From positions 52,853,109 through 52,917,108 of the forward strand of contig NC_081554.1 of the NCBI RefSeq assembly GCF_963082655.1: DNA of 64,000 nt. The letters are read 5' to 3'. Below are positions 32,044-43,760 of the stretch, one piece after another. The notes under the pieces are model-generated. The model saw nothing but the letters and a program-made list of their open reading frames with translations. It did no database searches and was not told the origin of the DNA. The stretch is from Stomoxys calcitrans. Lineage: Eukaryota; Arthropoda; Insecta; Diptera; Muscidae. How positions within the stretch are numbered: position 1 is the first letter of the stretch; each line of letters begins with the position of its first letter. The position numbers and the translations under genes were made by a program.

Positions 32044-32320
32044 TATATAAACTTTTTTAGTAGAGAATGGTACTAAAAATGTGTGTTTTCACCCTTCACT
32101 GTAGTATGAGAACTCTGTCATGCCTTTTGCAAAAATCATGAGTTATTGGCCTAAATAAGTAAACATTTACATTTGCTGTTCTGTTATGACCTCCAATTAT
32201 ACAATATATTGTTTAAGTTTTGGCCAGAGAAAAAAGTATGTCAAAGTACTTAACAAATGCCCTACATGCTGAAGGATGTAAAAGAGTTACTTCAGCCTAC
32301 CTCAAAGTGCTTTTACTTGT
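32044..32320 (-). mobile_element. Degenerate type H terminus, probably the right end of element 9
   Basis: Ends in TTCAGCCTACCTCAAAGTGC followed by TTTTACTTGTT, the type H hairpin terminus with a decayed stem. The preceding 60 bp align with 8650-8715 of element 3. Its position suggests that a LINE and a MITE split one element. Confidence 0.5.
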
Positions 32321-33296
32321 TCAACTTCAAATATTGAGCCTTTGCTCAAATGTAAAAAAAGGTTTCCGTGCTATCAACTTCGTCTTGGAAAAATGCTAGA
32401 CAACTCATTAACACAAATTGCATAGTTTATTACTCCCATCAACATTCGACGACATGTTTATGCCAGAGACGACTTAATTAAAAGCATGACACTCAGGTTA
32501 CATTTGCATAATTGCTGTTAAAAGCTGACCATCATTCTTCCAGCGGCTTGTTGGTTTTTTTTTTGTCTTTTTTTTTCCATATTCGTAGCAATCCACACAG
32601 ACACGCAATATGGAGAGTTAAGATTCTTGAGCGTCACTTCCTAAATATATATGTATGCATATATATATATATATATAGCAGAGAAACATCAATGAACTTT
32701 TGCTTAATGCAAAGGTCATCGATATTAAAGCACTTATGTGATTGTTTTTGTTTAATGTCAGCAATCCAACGAAAACGAAACAGAAACCATTTTTTATTTA
32801 GGAAAACAAGCCAGAAACTAGCATTCAAAGGAAGTTCTACTTGCCAGTCAAATCTAAAAACAAAAACATGTTTTTTCAAATCGCTCCAATGAACAAAAAT
32901 GCAAATGTTAAATTGTTTATGTAGGAAAAAATGGTTTAATCTACCTCTCGTCTTGGTATTTATGAGTGGTTATATGGTTCAAGTTCGTTGCTTAAGTCTT
33001 TTGATTACAATAAAGTTGTCCGACAACTAGTTTCTACAAGGTTGTAATCCTTTAGCCAGAATTCAATAAATAATGGAGCTCATTTAGAGATATGAAAATG
33101 AAGGAAAAAACATGTGTTTAGTCAACATTTGGGTTTTTATTGCCAAATATCCCAGGTCGGGGTTTTACTTCTAGGTAAAGCACAAAAGACAAACGGGAAA
33201 TTTTTAACAGTCTTCCAACGAAGACCTTTTGAGATGCATTTCATTTACTTTGAAAGTGTTTTTTATTATAAAAGTATTTTTAAGAAAAGTTCGTCT
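32321..33296. other. Unassigned low-repeat sequence
   Basis: No shared repeat was recognised. It contains (AT)n at 32660-32677 and an open frame at 32512-32892 with no recognisable product; probably non-coding. Confidence 0.45.
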
Positions 33297-33411
33297 TATG
33301 GGTTTTGCGAGGACTTCGAGTAAACTGGCCATCAACGTAATAACAAATAAGACTTTAAGGTCACAGACAGTCTTGGAGTGCAAGAAGGAGATTAACGCCT
33401 TCTCTGAATAA
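33297..33411 (+). pseudogene. LINE RNase H fragment
   Basis: Plus-strand translation ARTSSKLAINVIT..LRSQTVLECKKEINAFSE aligns with SKQAIRAITTRTVSSRTVLQ of the LINE at 29807-31806. It is a 38-codon orphan piece that runs straight into a SINE tail. Confidence 0.65.
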
Positions 33412-33630
33412 GCAAATGCAAATTCGCCCATGAACCGTCCATTAAGGAACAGAAGTAAACTTCACACATATCAGTGAGTGCTGTGGGATTCAAGTTTAAG
33501 CTCAGTGATAAGGGGCCTTCTTTTTATAGCCGAGTCCGAACGGCGTGCCGAAGTGCGACACCTCTTTGTGGAGAAGTTTTGACATGGCTGCCATGCCAAG
33601 TGGTTTAGCAGGGAATAACCACCACTGAAA
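33412..33630 (-). mobile_element. tRNA-derived SINE copy 8, head truncated
   Basis: Tail and body of the SINE in reverse (AATTCGCCCATGAACCG to GGGAATAACCACCACTGAAA). The tRNA head is replaced by the left end of type H element 10. Confidence 0.85.
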
Positions 33631-36246
33631 TTTGTATACCCTTCACCATAGGATGGGGGTATACTAATTACGTCATTCTGTTTGTAACTCCTCGAAATAT
33701 GCGTCCAAGGCCCCTAAAGCATATGGATCGTCATAACATTTTAAGTCGATTTTGCCAGGTCCGTCCGTCTGTCTGTCGAAAGCACGCTAATTTTCGAAGA
33801 AGTAAAGCAAGGCGCTTGAAATTTGACACAAATAATTTCTATTAGTGTAGATCGGTTGGGATTGTAAATGGGTCATATCGGTTCATGTTTTGATATAGTT
33901 GCCATATAAACCGATCTTGGATGTTGATTTCTTGAGTCACTAGAGGGCGCAGATTTAATCCGATTTGGCTGAAATTGTACATGAGGTGTTTTGTTGTGAT
34001 TTCCAACAAATGTGGCAAGTAAGGTTCAAATCAAATTGCCATATAAACCGATCTTGGATGTTGACTTCTTGAGCCACTAGAGGGCGTTATTGTCGTCCGA
34101 TTTGGCTGAGATTTTGCACAACGTGTTTTGTCTTGACTTTCAACAACTGTGCCAAGTAAGGTTCAAATCGGTTCATAACCTGATATAGCTGCCATATAAA
34201 CGTATCTGAGGTCTTGACTTTTGAGCCTCTAGAGGGCGCAATTCTTATCCGATTGGGATGAAATTTTGCACGACGTGTTTTGTCATGACTTCCAACAATT
34301 GTGCCAAGTCATGTTCAAATCAGTTCATAACCTGATATAGCTCTTGAGCCACTAGAGGTCGCAATTTTTATCCGAGTTGACTGAAATTGTACATGAGGTA
34401 TTTTGTTGTGATTTCCAACAACTGTGCTAAGTATGGTTGAAATTGGACCATAACAACTGTGTAAAATATGGTTCAAATCGGTCCATAACCTGATATAGCT
34501 GCCATATAAACCGATCTTGGGTGTTGACTTCTTGAGCCTCTAGAGGGCGCAATTCTCATCCGATTTGGCTGAAATTTTGCACAACATGTTTTGTCATGAC
34601 CTTCAATGACTGTGCCAAGTAAGGTTCAAATCGGTTCATAACCTGATATAGCTGCCATATAAACCGATCTGGGATCTTGAATTCTTGAGCCTCTAGAGGG
34701 CGCTATTCATATCCGATTTGGCTGAAATTTTACACAACAAATTTTGTCATAACTTCCAACAACTGTGCCTAATAATGGTCAAATCGAAGCATAACCTGAT
34801 GTAGCTGCCTAGAGGCGCAATTCATATCCAATTACGCTGAAATTTTGCAATAAATGTTTCGTTATGACTTTCAACATCTGTGCAAAATATGGTTCAAATC
34901 GGTCCATAACCAGATGTAGCTGTCATATAAACCGATATGAGGTTTTGATTTCTTGAGCCTCTAGAGGGCGCAATTCTCGTCCGATTTGGCTGAAATTTTA
35001 CACAACATGTTTTGTCATGACTTCCATCAACTGTGCCTAATATGGGTCAAATGGAAGCATAACCTGATATAGCTGTCATATAAACCTATCTGGGGTCTTG
35101 ACTTCTTGAGCCTCTAGAGGGCGCTATTCATATCCGATTTGGCTGAAATTTTGCACAACATATTTTGTCGTGACCTTTAAGAACCGTGCCAAGTCAGGTT
35201 CAAATCAGTTCATAACCTGATAAAGCTGCCATATAAACCGATCTTGGATTTTAACTTCTTGAGCCACTAGAGGGCGCTATTCATATCCGATTTGGTTGAA
35301 ATTTTTCACAACATGTTTTGTCATGACTTCCAACAACTGTGCCAAGTCAGGTTCAAATTAGTTCATAACCTGATATAGCTGCCATATAAACCGATCTTGG
35401 ATCTTGACTTCTTGAGCCACTAGAGGGCGCTATTCATATCCGATTTGGTTGAAATTTTTCACAACATGTTTTGTCATGACTTTCAATAGCTGTGCCAAGT
35501 AAGATTCAAATCAGGTCATAACCTGATATAGCTGCCATATAAACCGATCTTGGATCTTGACTACTTCAGCCACTAGAGGGCGTAATTTTTATCCAATTAC
35601 GCTGAAATTTTGCATGACAAGTTTCGCTATGACTTTTAACATAACATATGGTTCAAATCGGTTTATAACCTGATATAGCTGTCATATAAACCGATCTGGG
35701 GTCTTGACTTCTTCAGCCACGAAAGGGCGCTATTCCTATTCGATTTGGCTGAAATGAGGTGTTTTGGTATCTATCCTGAATGAGCCAAATCGGACTGCAT
35801 TTGTATATACCTGCTATATTGACCGATCTGGCTATTTAGGGTCTGAAGCCCGTAAAAGTCGAATTTTTTTGTCCGATTTCGATGAAATTTGAAACAGGAA
35901 GTTGTACTTGGGGGCCCGATATTCAAACCGAATATGGCCCATATCGAATCATATTAACACATATCTGCCATATAGACCGATATGCCGGTTTAGGATCCTA
36001 AGCTCATAACAGGCGCATTTACTATCCGATTTCGATAAATATGGTCCCGATAGATTTCGATAAATATGCTCCCTATCAGACAATATTTAGATATAGCTGC
36101 CATATAGACCGGTCTGCCGATGTAGTGACTTAAGCCCATAAAAGCCACGATTATTTTCTAATTTCGTTGAAATTTTAAATAGTGAGTTGACTAAAGCCTA
36201 CTGATATCCGACTCAAATATGATTCAGATCGGTTTTTATTCAGATT
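33631..36246 (-). mobile_element. Type H element 10, about 13 monomers
   Basis: Left end TATACCCTTCACCATAGGATG and a short GTCCGTCCGTCTGTC tract. The array is marked by GATATAGCTGCCATATAAAC, with starts at 35219, 35372 and 35525 exactly 153 bp apart. From about 35790 the monomers switch to a second subtype (GCCATATAGACCGATATGCC). The ACTTGTT terminus is missing; the right end is replaced by a SINE. Confidence 0.88.
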
Positions 36247-36249
36247 TAG

Positions 36250-36522
36250 CTGCGATCCGCGTTCGAATCCTGGCGAGACCATCCGAAAAAATTTTCAGCG
36301 GTGGTTTTCCCCTCCTAATGCTGGCAACATTTATGAGGTACTACGCTATGCAAAACTTCTCTCCAAAGAGCTGTCGCACTGCGGCACGCCGTTCGGACTC
36401 GGCTATAAGAAGGAGGTACCTAATCATTGAGCTTAAACTTGAATCGGACTGCACTCATTGATATGTGAGAAGTTTGCCCCTGTTCCTTAGTGGAATTTTC
36501 ATGGGCGAAATTTGCATTCTTA
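36250..36522 (+). mobile_element. tRNA-derived SINE copy 9, 5'-truncated
   Basis: Starts inside the B box (GCGTTCGAATCCTGGCGAG) and continues to TTTTCATGGGCGAAATTTGC. The body is well preserved. Confidence 0.9.
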
Positions 36523-36539
36523 GAATGGGAAAATGCTTT

Positions 36540-36898
36540 ACGCGTTTAACCATTATGTCTATCGACGTATACTGGGTCTCAATCGGAGGTACCGGCTACA
36601 AACCCTTCCTGTATTACTCCCTGGAACAGATTGCACCTCAGAACTACTTTCGCATTACTTCGTGGTGGACCTCTTCATTTTGTGCTTATCAATCTCTCCT
36701 ACATAGTGTCTGCGTCCAGATCTCAGCTTTGTCCCCTATGCCATTGCGTCAAGGTGCATCTGGTGACTGCCTTCCAACTCCTCTTATTTTCCAGGGTCTT
36801 CTGCGCAGTGTTATCGGGTGAAACATCGCCAATCTATGTCTCTAGCCCAGGGACTGTAGTCGAAGAATGTATGCTCGGCGTCGTCTTCAACTTCTTCC
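36540..36898 (-). pseudogene. LINE ORF2 C-terminal remnant
   Basis: Minus-strand translation begins EEVEDDAEHTFFDYSPWARD, matching the C-terminal zinc-finger block of R1-like LINE ORF2 (typical pattern AEHtlF.CpRW). It then decays through stops. It lies downstream, in element order, of the reverse transcriptase fragment at 37045-37247, with the region between them deleted. Confidence 0.55.
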
Positions 36899-37250
36899 GC
36901 CTCGGGAAACTTCATCCTCGGTGTAAGAAGTTCAAAGTTCGGTTCTACTATCATTTTGATGCAAAATTTGGATTGATGACAAAATTTAAAACCGGCGTTG
37001 CCGCTAAGAGTATCGAAATTCGATTATTCAGTCAAAATTTCTACAGATTGGAAGAGACTACCGGCTCTTGAGGTGACTTGCATCCTTTCTGGGCATTGGA
37101 TCGTATCATTGAACAGTACCTGATCTTTTAGGTAGTTCTTTATTGTCCTCATCAGGTAACTAGGTACATGAAAGATCATCTCTAGGGCTTGTATAACATC
37201 TGCACATCTCAGGCTGTTAAAGACATTCGTAATGTATGGGGTCGCTAATA
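36899..37250 (-). pseudogene. LINE reverse transcriptase fragment, first copy
   Basis: Minus-strand frame includes VFNSLRCADVIQALEMIF, VPSYLMRTIKNYLKDQVL and CPERMQVTSRAGS, a conserved reverse transcriptase palm segment whose usual end (TSGAAQGS) has changed to TSRAGS. It is the first copy of a 586-bp tandem duplication with the adjoining MITE. Confidence 0.75.
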
Positions 37251-37484
37251 TTGGGTTGCCCAAAAAGTAATTGCGGATTTTTCATATAGTCGGCGTTGAC
37301 AAATTTTTCACAGCTTGTGACTCTGTAATTGCATTCCTTCTTCTGTCAGTTATCAGCTGCTACTTTTAGGTTGCTTTAGAAAAAAAGTGTAAAAAAAGTA
37401 TATTTGATTAAAGTTCATTCTAAGTTTTATTAAAAATGCATTTACTTTCTTTTAAAAAATCCGCAATTACTTTTTGGGCAACCC
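37251..37484 (+). mobile_element. TA-flanked MITE copy 5, left TA only
   Basis: 234 bp, TTGGGTTGCCCAAAAAG after TA, ending GGGCAACCC. The right flank is not TA but the start of the second duplication unit (GCCTCGG), so the tandem duplication breakpoint coincides with the MITE end. Confidence 0.93.
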
Positions 37485-37840
37485 GCCTCGGCAAACTTCG
37501 TCCTCGGTGTAAGAAGTTCGTTCAAAGTTCGTTTCGACTATCATTTTGATGCATAATTTGGATTGATGACAAAACTTAAAACCGACTTTGCCGCTAAGAG
37601 TATCGAAATTCGATTATTCAGTCAAAATTTCTACAGATTGGAAGAGACTACCGGCTCTTGAGGTGACTTGCATCCTTTCTGGGCATTGGACCGTATCATT
37701 GAACAGTACCTGATCTTTTAGGTAGTTCTTTATTGTCCTCATCAAGTAACTAGGTACATTAAAGATCATCTCTAGGGCTTGCATAACATCTGCACATCTC
37801 AGGCTGTTAAAGACATTCGTAATGTATGGGGTCGCTAATA
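37485..37840 (-). pseudogene. LINE reverse transcriptase fragment, second copy
   Basis: Near-identical repeat of 36899-37250 (about 586 bp away), encoding the same VFNSLRCADVMQALEMIF peptide. A handful of substitutions separate the two, including I to M and H to N changes. Confidence 0.8.
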
Positions 37841-38078
37841 ATGGGTTGCCCAAAAAGTAATTGCGGATTTTTTATATAGTCGGGTTTGACAATTTTTTTT
37901 CACAGCTTGTGACTCTGTAATTGCATTCTTTCTTCTGTCAGTTATCAGCTGTTACTTTTAGCTTGCTTTAGAAAAAAAAGTGTAAAAAAAGTATATTTGA
38001 TTAAAGTTCATTCTAAGTTTTATAAAAAATGCATTTACTTTCTTTTAAAAAATCCGCAATTACTTTTTGGGCAACCAA
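37841..38078 (+). mobile_element. TA-flanked MITE copy 6
   Basis: 238 bp, starting ATGGGTTGCCCAAAAAG (first base changed) after TA and ending GGGCAACCAA before TA. Same insertion site as copy 5, so it was carried by the duplication. Confidence 0.93.
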
Positions 38079-38080
38079 TA

Positions 38081-38282
38081 TGATCGGCCTCGTAGAGTGA
38101 CTGACGTTTTGTTCCGCTTGCACTGTGTCTACTACCTGTTTTAGAGCTTCTAGTGTGGATTTTCCGTGCTGGTCGAAATCCGTACGGTCTTTGAGAGTGA
38201 TCTCCCACGGATCTAAGGACTTCATCGAGTCTTGGAGGACTTCAAGTCGCTCAAGCAGTTTGTCAGCTTTGTTTAGCAAGCG
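38081..38282 (-). pseudogene. Possible LINE ORF1 fragment with heptad-like helix
   Basis: Minus-strand frame LLNKADKLLERLEVLQDSMK is rich in Leu at heptad-like spacing and is followed by DPWEITLKDRTDFD and STLEALKQVVDTVQAEQ. This fits a coiled-coil segment of an ORF1 or gag-like protein, perhaps from the LINE whose reverse transcriptase lies beside it. No family was recognised. Confidence 0.35.
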
Positions 38283-40200
38283 CAGTGGTCTGTATGACTA
38301 TGGTGATGATCTGTTCTCTTTTCTTCTTATCTTCTTCACATTTGGCACCGACATTTTTTATTGGCCTAGAGACGAAAGCTTTAGAATTAGAAGAAATCGA
38401 TTCAGATTTGAAATCGGTTCAGAAAATTTTCTGCTTACCATAATTCTCATGGTCATTAAGCTCGACTCCACTTTGAAGAAAACCCAACTAAGGTAATCAT
38501 ATAGCTTTCATACATATACTCGTCCAATTTGGAGAAATATTCCAATAATGTGGTAATTTGTTATCAGATTCTCACGAAGTTTGGCATGAATGATGATCTT
38601 CGAACCCTTTCTATTACCAACGAATTTCTTAGAATTCGGTTCAGATTTTCTTTGAGTTTAAATTTCTATAGATTGTTGTCTCAACATCATCTTCTTTTGT
38701 TTTACATTAAAATAAACATGGCGAAAGTTGCCTTCAAACGTTTTCTAGCCTATTGATTTTTTAAATCAATTTAATTCTGTTTTTTTTTTTTTTAATTTTT
38801 CTTAATTACCCTATTGATTAATTGTTAGTTTAAGAATAAACGTTGACACATGTATTCTTTTGAATTTATCATTTTTAATTTTTTTTTGCTTAACTTGTTT
38901 TAAACTTCATTAAAATGACAATTTTTTTGTCCCCCAGCTCTTTGATTGATGTTTTGGGACATTTTGGCGGGTATTTAAAAAAAAACTAATTTTGACGTCA
39001 TCAATTTTTTTCTCATTCTTATTTATTAAGACTTTTACTGGTTATACTTGGTTTTTGGCTGTCACAGACAATGTCAAAAACAACCAACCACATTCATACA
39101 AAGATTTTGGCGCCAACGGTATTTAATTGTTGCTGTATTTTATAGTACCACATACACACTCATTAGAAATGAAGCAAAATTGAACATTAAATTTTAATCA
39201 TCTTTATGTACAGAATTTTATGTTAACTTGCCCTTCTTGAATTGGTTAATAGAATTAAAACAGAATAGAAAGATACACCTGTTTAATATTCAACAGCTAT
39301 TGCAAAAGAATTTCATGCCTATGACCAACAATTTGCATAAATTGTAGAAAAATCTGTTGGTGCCTTAGGCGCCATCTATAGGACAGTGGTGGATATCAAT
39401 CAATGTTAAGTTTTGTTGAGTAAATTGTAGTATCTACTGACAATTTAATTAATGTGGGCAGACATTCCAAGGCAATTAACGATTGGAAGTCCAAAAAGAA
39501 GATAAAGTTTAAGTTCAATGGATCTGAATTATGATAAACCTATTTTAAACATCATCATTTGACTTAGAACAAAGACCTGCACAACACCATTCATTGATGA
39601 CTGTTTTTGTTGAACTCATGAACTCTGAACCCACATTTCAATTCTACTGTAGAGCAAGACACTCAAGAAGAGTAAAGCGAACAAGTGGATGTTGAGTGGA
39701 TAATTTTGGAAAACAACCACCATTCAGTGCTTGGGAGAATTTTTATCTCCAATTCATCGCCGCTACAGCGAGATATGAGAAATTATTCGCTGCACACTGA
39801 GTCATATGAAAGCGTCTCGCTGTCATTTTCAAAAGGTGAACTGATCACACAAATCGCTACTGTGTCTATCTCATATAAAAAACTACTCGTATGTGTGTGT
39901 CTGTGTTTACACATGCTTTTATGTACTACGAAAGCAGACGACAAGAAAAATACTTTGTCTGAAGCTAAATGTACCTAAAAACATGCATTGTACGACATGC
40001 ACGTACTGCAATCTGAAACAATCTCTCTTTTTGCATTCACTCATCTCGTTGGCTTCGTATCTTGTTATCAATCCAACTCAGTTCTCAATTGTCGTATACA
40101 ATGTTGTATTTTTAAACGAAAAGTTCAGTTCTTGAACTGGTTGTTAGTGTGTCTTGAAAGCACAAATGAATGATCTTGTGCAGGCCTTTGATTTAGAACC
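38283..40200. other. Unassigned low-repeat region, about 1.9 kb
   Basis: After a short decayed repeat (CGATTCAGATTTGAAATCGG near 38400) no transposon was recognised up to 40200. Open frames at 39685-39978 and 39893-40135 show no recognised motif and start on AT-rich sequence. It could hold intronic regulatory DNA. Confidence 0.4.
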
Positions 40201-40309
40201 AGCATAAAGGCGCTAATATCCCCATTAAGGACTTCGCGAGCCAGATTCCAAGGGGCTTAACAAATCAAAGAGGAAAATCGGATTTATAAGGGGGCTATAG
40301 TGATTCCAT

Positions 40310-40450
40310 ATTGGCGGCCATCGTGGTGCATAGTTGGGCTAGTCCGCCCTGAATGCAAGGGTTTGTATTTTGTTAAGAACATCGAAACAAATTTTGCAAT
40401 TGTGGTCATTCCCTCACTAGTGCTGGCAAAATGTGTGAGGCCTACAGCCA
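40310..40450 (+). mobile_element. Degenerate SINE copy
   Basis: Recognisable only by GAACATCGAAACAAATTTTG, GTGGTCATTCCCTC and TGCTGGCAAAATGTGTGAGG, in SINE order and orientation. Confidence 0.5.
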
Positions 40451-40794
40451 TGTTTAGCTTACCTACAACAATTAAGGAAAGACAAAAGTCGGGTGGTGCC
40501 GACAGTATCATTAAATAGACGCTATATCTAAATCTGAACCGAAATGGCCCTCAGGACTTCTGACGAAGACAACTGGTTCGTGTATGATGGATCGATCCAA
40601 TATTATTTTCTTATGCCTTTCATTTGTCTAGACAGTCAGTTTTCTGGCAAAAGCACGGGCATCTTGTAGATGGGGTATTGTAATGGGCTCCTTGCTCTAA
40701 ACTTTATTGAGATATTTTGAGAGACGAACCCTAAGACTCTCATTAACAAAGAGAAAAAATCGTTTAATTGGCTAACCCGGAGTTGGCCAGGCTA
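40451..40794. other. Unassigned sequence
   Basis: No gene or element was recognised between two SINE remnants. Confidence 0.4.
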
Positions 40795-40955
40795 ACCTGG
40801 AGGCCACCGTATCGTAGAGGTTCGCATATTCGCCTATGATGCTAAACGCATGGGCTCGAATTCTTGCGAGAACATCAGAATAAATTTTCAGCGGTGGTGA
40901 TCCCCTCCTAATGTCATGTGAAAACTTCTCCTCAAAGATGTGTCGACTGCCATCG
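40795..40955 (+). mobile_element. SINE copy, 3'-truncated, left arm of an inverted pair
   Basis: Head and first part of the body (GGAGGCCACCGTATCGTAGAG to CAAAGATGTGTCGACTGCC). Box A is damaged (TATCGTAGAGG). It faces a reverse SINE head at 41045-41166. Confidence 0.8.
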
Positions 40956-40990
40956 GTATACTCCTAAATTTTTGCCGATTTGTCAGTCCA

Positions 40991-41038
40991 AGAGATATCC
41001 TCCAGATTAAGCATTATCACAATCTGGAGGATTTCTCT
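40991..41038. repeat. 18-bp inverted repeat between facing SINEs
   Basis: AGAGATATCCTCCAGATT (40991-41008) and AATCTGGAGGATTTCTCT (41021-41038) pair at 17 of 18 positions across a 12-nt loop. Confidence 0.9.
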
Positions 41039-41044
41039 GGGGGA

Positions 41045-41166
41045 GTACTGCTCAGCCCACAGGGGGATTATCACCACTGAAAATTTTTTTCTGACGTTGT
41101 TGTCTGAATTTGAACCCAGGCATTCAGTGTCAAATGTGTATAGCGGCTGAGCCAAAGTAGCCTCAT
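41045..41166 (-). mobile_element. SINE head, right arm of an inverted pair
   Basis: Reverse complement of the SINE head through the GGTGATAATCCCC segment; box B is GGGTTCAAATTC. Diverged from the left-arm copy. Confidence 0.75.
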
Positions 41167-41239
41167 TTTGCCGTTAAGCCCTAAAAATTTTTGGTCATAT
41201 ATCTCTTCCCGATAAGGAAAAATTCCTTCAGATTCCAAT

Positions 41240-43760
41240 TCATGCTTGGGAAACTAGGGGATTTGGGAAGTATGGCGATTAGTTGAAAGAGTGAGTTCTC
41301 CCCACCTCGGTAGAAGGCCGAGGGAAAGGCTTAGGCTGGCTATTCGACTGGATAAGTCTTAAGGTGTGTGCCAACGGCAAAGGAGGGAACATAGAAAATG
41401 CTGAAAATAGCAGCATCAGGGAGCATCTGAGGATGTCTCTGTATGATGATACAGATTTTCCAGTTGCACATGGATGCGTAAGGAATCTCATCCTTACAAA
41501 ATCAAACGAATCTTAGGAGGATGAACTCCTGGGGGACACTGAAGAACAGTGTTGAAAAATCTAAACTGTGGCCATGATACTGTTACCGCCCTATAGGCTT
41601 TGTTAAAAGACACGACCATGGCAACCTCAGTTGCCAGCCGCTTCAGAGAGAAATCAGGTAGAGGAAGGGAAAGATAAAGGAAAAGCCGCCATATAGACCG
41701 AAAGAAGTCTCACTAACTAGAGAGCTGCCCCATCAGCCATGCCTAAACCGTCAGCCATTAAGTCCAGATTCAGGGTTCGAAAGACTGCAGATTTCAGTGA
41801 AGAGAAGAGGTAATCACCCATAATCCTATGCCTTCTCCCCGTCATCGTTGGCCAATGGCACGGCAAATGGTCGACCGTCTCCAGCATCCCGTCTTGCTTG
41901 GACCAGAAAGGCTCGGGAGTCGAAAGACTGTAGATAACTCAGTGAAGAAAGCAGGTAGAGAAAAAGAAAGATAGATGAAAAGCCGCCATATAGACCGAAA
42001 GAAGTCTCACCGACTTGATAGCTGCCCCATCAACCATGCCAGGCCCTAACAGAACTCCAGAAAGACTTGGGAGTCGAAAAACTGTAGAGTGTTCTCTCCG
42101 CCATCATGGGCCACTGGCACAATAAATGCTCGACCGTCTCCAATTTCTCCTCATCTCCACAGACCCAGCAGAAACCTCAGCGTCTTGAACCCAACGCGAT
42201 GTCAGCGGCCTGCCATCGCAGTCCTGTTAGGACTTTTAGCATTAATCCAAGGTTGCGCTTCCCCAGCTAAGGATAATCTACGTCCTTGTTTCGGAGAACC
42301 TCTTGGCAACCCTGCAGCCCCCAGGGGCAGAGCATGCAAAATTGTCCCACTCGCCGTAGTCGGCATCCCTCATCCCAAACAGCCATAACAGAGGGGAGTT
42401 CATTATCGACCTTGAACTCATAAAGTTTATCCGCGGTCCAAACCTCGCCAGCTCGCCATCAGCTTCGTTCGCCACCAGCCGTAAATGGCCCGGAACCCAA
42501 CACAATCTAATAACAACCTTAGTGATGACGCAGATTTTTCAACTGCAGTTGGATGCTATAGAAAGCTCATCCTTCTCCTGGCGGACACGGAAGTGTTGAA
42601 GAATTTAACTGTGACCATGATACACTCTCCTCATCTCCACAGAGCCAGCAAAAATCCTCAGCGTGCCATCGTAGTCCTGTTAGGACTCTCAGCATAAATC
42701 CAAGGTCACACTTCCCCAGCTCAAGGACAATCGACGTCGTTGTTTCGGAGAACCTCTTGACAACCCTGCAGCCCCCAGGTCCAGAGCATGTCAAATCGTC
42801 CCATTCCCAGTAGTCGGCATCCCTCATCCCCCACAGCCATAACATAGGGGAGTTCATTATCGACCCTGAACTCATAGAGTTCATCCGCGATCCAAACCTC
42901 TTCAGCTCGCCATCAGCTTCGTTCCCCACCACCCCTAAATGGCCGGAACCCAACACAATCGAATAACAGCCCCCCCAAAGGCTTGACTTCGCAGTTAGAG
43001 CCTTCAGCACAGCCTGACTGACTCAGGATAATAATAACTAGAGACTCGACCAGTCTGGCTTCCCTGGCCCTTACAGAAGTGCAAAAATACTCGAGGGTTG
43101 AAAGACTGTCAAGAGCTCAGTGAAGGAAAGGGTTGTTCACCCATTATCCGGCGACTTCTCCCCGTCATCGCGGAGCATTGGCACAGCAGATAATTGACCG
43201 TTTTCATCTTCAAAGACCTTGCAGAATTCTTTGTCGTCCCGAGCCCATCGCCATATCAGCGACCTGTCATCAAGCTGGCCGCTCAGGACTCTCAATACGA
43301 GGTCGCCCTACCACAGCTTCCTCAGGATCACATCCAAGAGCCTGAGGGTTGCGAAAATTTTTACCTGAAAGACACTGCATCCGTCCAGAATTCCCCCATT
43401 CCGGTTCCTCCATCCAGCTTGGGCCCATCTGTGAAAAACAGAGTCACCCAAGAAGCGCTGGTCGCCCCCTGTCCAAAAGCTCTATCCTCTGGAAGACAAT
43501 CTCCAGATCACCTTAGAAGTAAGATCCAACCCGCATATAGTCCGTCGCGTCGACAATGCTACGTAGTCGTCCCACGCCATCGGTCTTCCGTAAAACAAGC
43601 GAATGCCCTGAATTCAGAGTGTCATATATCTGACTTTCTCAAGGTGCAGAGTTTTTGCAGCGGAACGCTCAAAAATAAAGCTCAACGCGCTCATTCCGTT
43701 TTGGCTTTCAGTCTGAGGGCAGTCCTCAGCACATTATTGCACATTACAATTTATTTCTTT
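41240..43760 (-). mobile_element. Rearranged LINE 3' region with tandem duplications
   Basis: Several decayed copies of the end of a LINE ORF2 in minus orientation. In 42567-43010 the order is RNase H end (HLGVVGNEADGEL), the linker with GCRVVKRFSETTTSIVL, LRVLTGLRWHAEDFCWLCG and the zinc-finger start. The same segment recurs upstream at 42278-42505 (WVPGHLRLVANEADGELA). The spacing of TCTCCTCATCTCCACAGA is 480 bp (42146, 42626), and that of GCCGCCATATAGACCGAAAG is 297 bp (41685, 41982). The long plus-strand frame at 43194-43763 is antisense to this LINE. Confidence 0.65.

Noticed and set aside
36899..38076. LTRs of a retrotransposon (direct repeats flanking an insert)
   Set aside because: The direct repeats are coding LINE fragments and the intervening piece is a MITE; there is no TG..CA end, primer site or gag-pol.
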